A stretch of 64,000 nucleotides of DNA from Candidatus Obscuribacter sp. (GTDB lineage Bacteria > Cyanobacteriota > Vampirovibrionia > Obscuribacterales > Obscuribacteraceae). Shown piece by piece: positions 62,018 through 64,000 of this stretch. Both the position numbers and the translations under genes were made by a program. Within the stretch, counting starts at the first letter, position 1, and every line of letters begins with the position of its first letter. The stretch spans positions 62,001-126,000 of the forward strand of contig JADKDV010000009.1 of assembly GCA_016718315.1 (NCBI GenBank). Direction: 5' to 3'. The notes under the pieces are model-generated. The model did no database searches and was not told the origin of the DNA. It saw only the letters and a program-made list of their open reading frames with translations.

Positions 62018-62199
62018 ATAATTTCGGACAGCAGTTTTCTTAGACTTGTTCCGAACTGCCAGAACTTTATTACCGTTAACACACCCGATTATGGTATCAC
62101 CTTTACTACTTTACAATCAAGCGAAATGCAGCAATGGTTTGTTGCCTGACCGCCCGTGTATATGCTCTTGGAATCATCCTTTGGGACTAGGCAGCGGCA

Positions 62200-63321
62200 T
62201 TGGTTTATACTCATCTTGTGGAATTTAACAACGAGTACAGAAAGTTTGACTATGGCAGTGCAAAAAAGCGCAGTCGTCGCATCATCCTTTTGCTTAGAGT
62301 TTTATTTAAAGAATTTCGTGGGTTTCTTATTGTCCTTGCTTTAGCAGTGAGCACATCGATATGCATGCTCTATTTTTTCTATCCGCGCAATTTACTGCCT
62401 AACGGTGCGATGACACTGGCTCAGGCCGGCTATTACACGCTGTTGATGATTTTCTTTGAGAGTCCTCTGACTTATGTAGAGGACTTGCATCTGGCTCCAC
62501 TGTTTTTTATTTTGCCGATTGTCGGTCTGGTCACAATTGCCGAGGGTGTGGTGCACCTTGGTAATTTACTCTTTCAGCACAAACGATACTCAAAGGAGTG
62601 GCAGGCAATGATTGCTAAAACCATGGAAGACCACGTGGTAGTGTGCGGTCTCGGCAATGTTGGCGTGAGAGTAGTGCAACATCTGCGCCGCTTTAACGAG
62701 CAAGTAGTTGCCATCGAATCTAATACCGAAGCCAGATTTGTGGCCGAGGTAGCAAGCTATGATGTGCCAGTACTATTTGGCGATGTGCGCGATACCGCTG
62801 TACTCTCCAACGCCTCAATCGAAAAGGCCAAAGCGATAATTGCTGTCACCGACAATGATCTGGCCAATCTCGAAGCCTCACTGACAGCCAGAGAACTCAA
62901 TCCAAATATCCGCGTTGTAATCAGGATGTTTGATCAAAACCTGGCTAAAAAAGTAGAAAAATCTATGGGTATTCAAGGCGCTTATAGCTCCTCTGCTCGC
63001 TCTGCCAGACTCTTTGCCCAGGCTGCTATCAGTGGCGACATCATTGACTCTTTTGAGTTTGGTGGGACAGTCATCAATGCTGTGCAATTGCCTGTGGAAG
63101 CATCGGGTAGTCTTGTTGGTCTTGATGTCGATCATTTACGCAGCGGCTACGAAGTGACAATCCTCTGCCACGAAAAAGCAGACGGTACTGTGGATTGGAA
63201 CCCAGCCCCGACTAACAGACTCGAACTGGGCGATAAACTGCTGATAATGACTGATCGTGACGGTTTGAAGCGATTGAAGCCGCTTTCGGAACGGGCCTCG
63301 TCCGTGCAAACAAAGCAATAA
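62200..63321 (+). CDS. Two-helix channel-like protein with TrkA-N/C (RCK) domains, no K+ filter
   Basis: A 373-residue protein starting at TTG (GTG at 62218 is possible). Helices at about 43-62 and 99-120 flank a pore-like loop reading TLLMIFFESPLTYVED. A TrkA-N (NAD-binding) domain follows: VVVCGLGNVGVRVVQHLRRFN and VLFGDVRDTAVL, then TrkA-C (LVGLDVDHLRSG). The canonical K+ filter TVGYGD is absent, so the pore is not a standard potassium channel. It may conduct other ions or act as a sensor. Confidence 0.8.
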   Translation: MVYTHLVEFNNEYRKFDYGSAKKRSRRIILLLRVLFKEFRGFLIVLALAVSTSICMLYFFYPRNLLPNGAMTLAQAGYYTLLMIFFESPLTYVEDLHLAPLFFILPIVGLVTIAEGVVHLGNLLFQHKRYSKEWQAMIAKTMEDHVVVCGLGNVGVRVVQHLRRFNEQVVAIESNTEARFVAEVASYDVPVLFGDVRDTAVLSNASIEKAKAIIAVTDNDLANLEASLTARELNPNIRVVIRMFDQNLAKKVEKSMGIQGAYSSSARSARLFAQAAISGDIIDSFEFGGTVINAVQLPVEASGSLVGLDVDHLRSGYEVTILCHEKADGTVDWNPAPTNRLELGDKLLIMTDRDGLKRLKPLSERASSVQTKQ

Positions 63322-63467
63322 CTAGTAACGGCTAATTGTCAAGATGTTTCAATTTTGAAACGAGCCGTAACATGGCTACAAAGTACAACTTGGAAAGTAT
63401 GTTTATGGGTAATCTAAGGTAAGTCTTAGAGCAGACTGTCACCCACCGGAATGTCTCTCAGCGGACC

Positions 63468-63505
63468 AGCTCATTTAAATCGCTTTTGCGGATTTATTTT
63501 GAGCT
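63468..63505. other. Imperfect hairpin in the 63322-63580 gap
   Basis: AGCTCA and TGAGCT bracket a stem in which TAAATC(G)C pairs with GCGGATTTA around a TTTT loop. It lies 75 bp before the HypD-like gene. A second small hairpin (GTTTCA-ATTT-TGAAAC, about 63344-63360) is near the end of the channel-like gene. No T-run follows the larger one, so it is not a clear terminator. Confidence 0.4.
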
Positions 63506-63580
63506 GAAGCCTCCATAAGGCATTTGCTGATAATTTACGCCCGGGTATCTCGTTACAGTCTCCAGGAACTATAACTATAA

Positions 63581-64000
63581 ATGTTTGGTATCAAACTCAA
63601 CGACGACCTAAGCGATGAGAAACAACTAGCCAGATTGGCGCGCAAAATCGCCGCCAGTATGACGCGTCCGTGGACCATCATGGAAGTCTCTGGAGAGCAG
63701 ACACAGGTCATGCTCAAGCACGGTTTGTTTGAGATGTTGCCGCCTGAGCTAAACATAGTGCATGGTCCTGGCTGTGCTGTAGCATCGGTGCCAGTACACA
63801 TTTTTGATAGAGCGATAAGCATCGCCCAGGAGCCAGATGTAATTTTTTGCGCACCAGCAGATCTCTTGCGCCTCCCTGGGTCCGCTAAAGACTTGTTAGA
63901 GGTCAAAGCACAGGGTTTTGATGTGCGTGTCGTCTACAGTCCGATTGATTGTGTAGGCATAGCCAAAAGCAATCCAGACAAGCGTGTAGTCTTATTTGAT
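63581..64000 (+). CDS. HypD-like protein without two hallmark cysteines, partial
   Basis: The first 140 residues of a protein that runs off the window. HypD signatures align: the region TIMEVSGEQTQVMLKHGL (HypD has EVCGGHT), the VHGPGCAVASVP region (HypD has GPGCPVCV), PDVIFCAPADLLRLPG, and VRVVYSPID with ALKLAQENP-type following sequence. HypD uses three cysteines to build the Fe(CN)2CO unit of [NiFe] hydrogenase. Here the first is Ser and the third is Ala; only the middle one remains. So it is a paralog unlikely to perform standard cyanide transfer chemistry. Confidence 0.85.
   Translation, partial: MFGIKLNDDLSDEKQLARLARKIAASMTRPWTIMEVSGEQTQVMLKHGLFEMLPPELNIVHGPGCAVASVPVHIFDRAISIAQEPDVIFCAPADLLRLPGSAKDLLEVKAQGFDVRVVYSPIDCVGIAKSNPDKRVVLFD

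Overview
The window looks like a chromosome segment of a non-photosynthetic, aerobically respiring relative of the Cyanobacteria, of the Melainabacteria/Vampirovibrionia (Obscuribacterales-like) type. This is an inference. It rests on a cyanobacterial-type HAS-barrel protein (32406-33026), a DUF4330 protein (22103-22657), diderm-type genes (heptose-kinase-like, O-antigen ligase-like, lipoproteins, TonB-C-like) and a cbb3-oxidase/bc-type respiratory cluster without any photosynthesis gene. There is no rRNA, phage, complete transposon or CRISPR array.

Layout. 1-7431 (+): a respiratory cluster. It starts in the 3' end of ccoN and continues with a CcoO fused to a second cytochrome c domain, a CcoS-like protein, a diheme cytochrome c lipoprotein, a Rieske protein, a long cytochrome b, two small membrane proteins, a second cytochrome b with a C-terminal 2[4Fe-4S] ferredoxin domain, an MvhD-like iron-sulfur protein and a 44-residue membrane protein. 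The first cytochrome b keeps only one of the two histidine pairs that bind b hemes. The second keeps both. This cluster is the best candidate for an undescribed system. 7487-11161: a sigma-70 factor, a MEMO-family protein and a lipase-maturation-factor-like membrane protein. 11300-20311: a surface or pilus-like locus with two tandem TadE/TadG-like gene pairs, one ending in a Gly/Asp repeat, and a third large TadG-like gene. 20672-25111 (-): envelope genes.

25173-35600: mixed housekeeping and transport genes. These include TauE-like, slipin, rsmB, fmt, a PotB-like permease, the HAS-barrel protein with an apparent CTG start, and a DppBC-like permease pair. tRNA-Cys and tRNA-Val follow at 35660-35882. 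36009-39196: a periplasmic helical protein and a DUF1800/DUF1501 pair, then a 172-bp element with inverted ends. 39931-43238 (-): rpsL-rpsG-fusA without tuf. 43428-48811: a GNAT protein, smpB, a large secreted GHL10-type glycoside hydrolase and a protein with two ribbon-helix-helix-like repeats.

49229-52683 (-): a PAP2-like protein, a prenyl diphosphate synthase, a membrane protein and a frameshifted acyl-CoA dehydrogenase. 52800-54729: two tandem S66 (LD-carboxypeptidase) genes, the second lacking two catalytic residues. 55873-56655: a HigBA toxin-antitoxin pair with two tandem operator palindromes. 56727-62017: a TonB-C/TPR lipoprotein, nnr, a DppD-like ATPase and a secreted dual-specificity-type phosphatase. 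62200-64000: a two-TM TrkA-N channel-like protein without a K+ filter, and the start of a HypD homolog that lacks two of the three hallmark cysteines.
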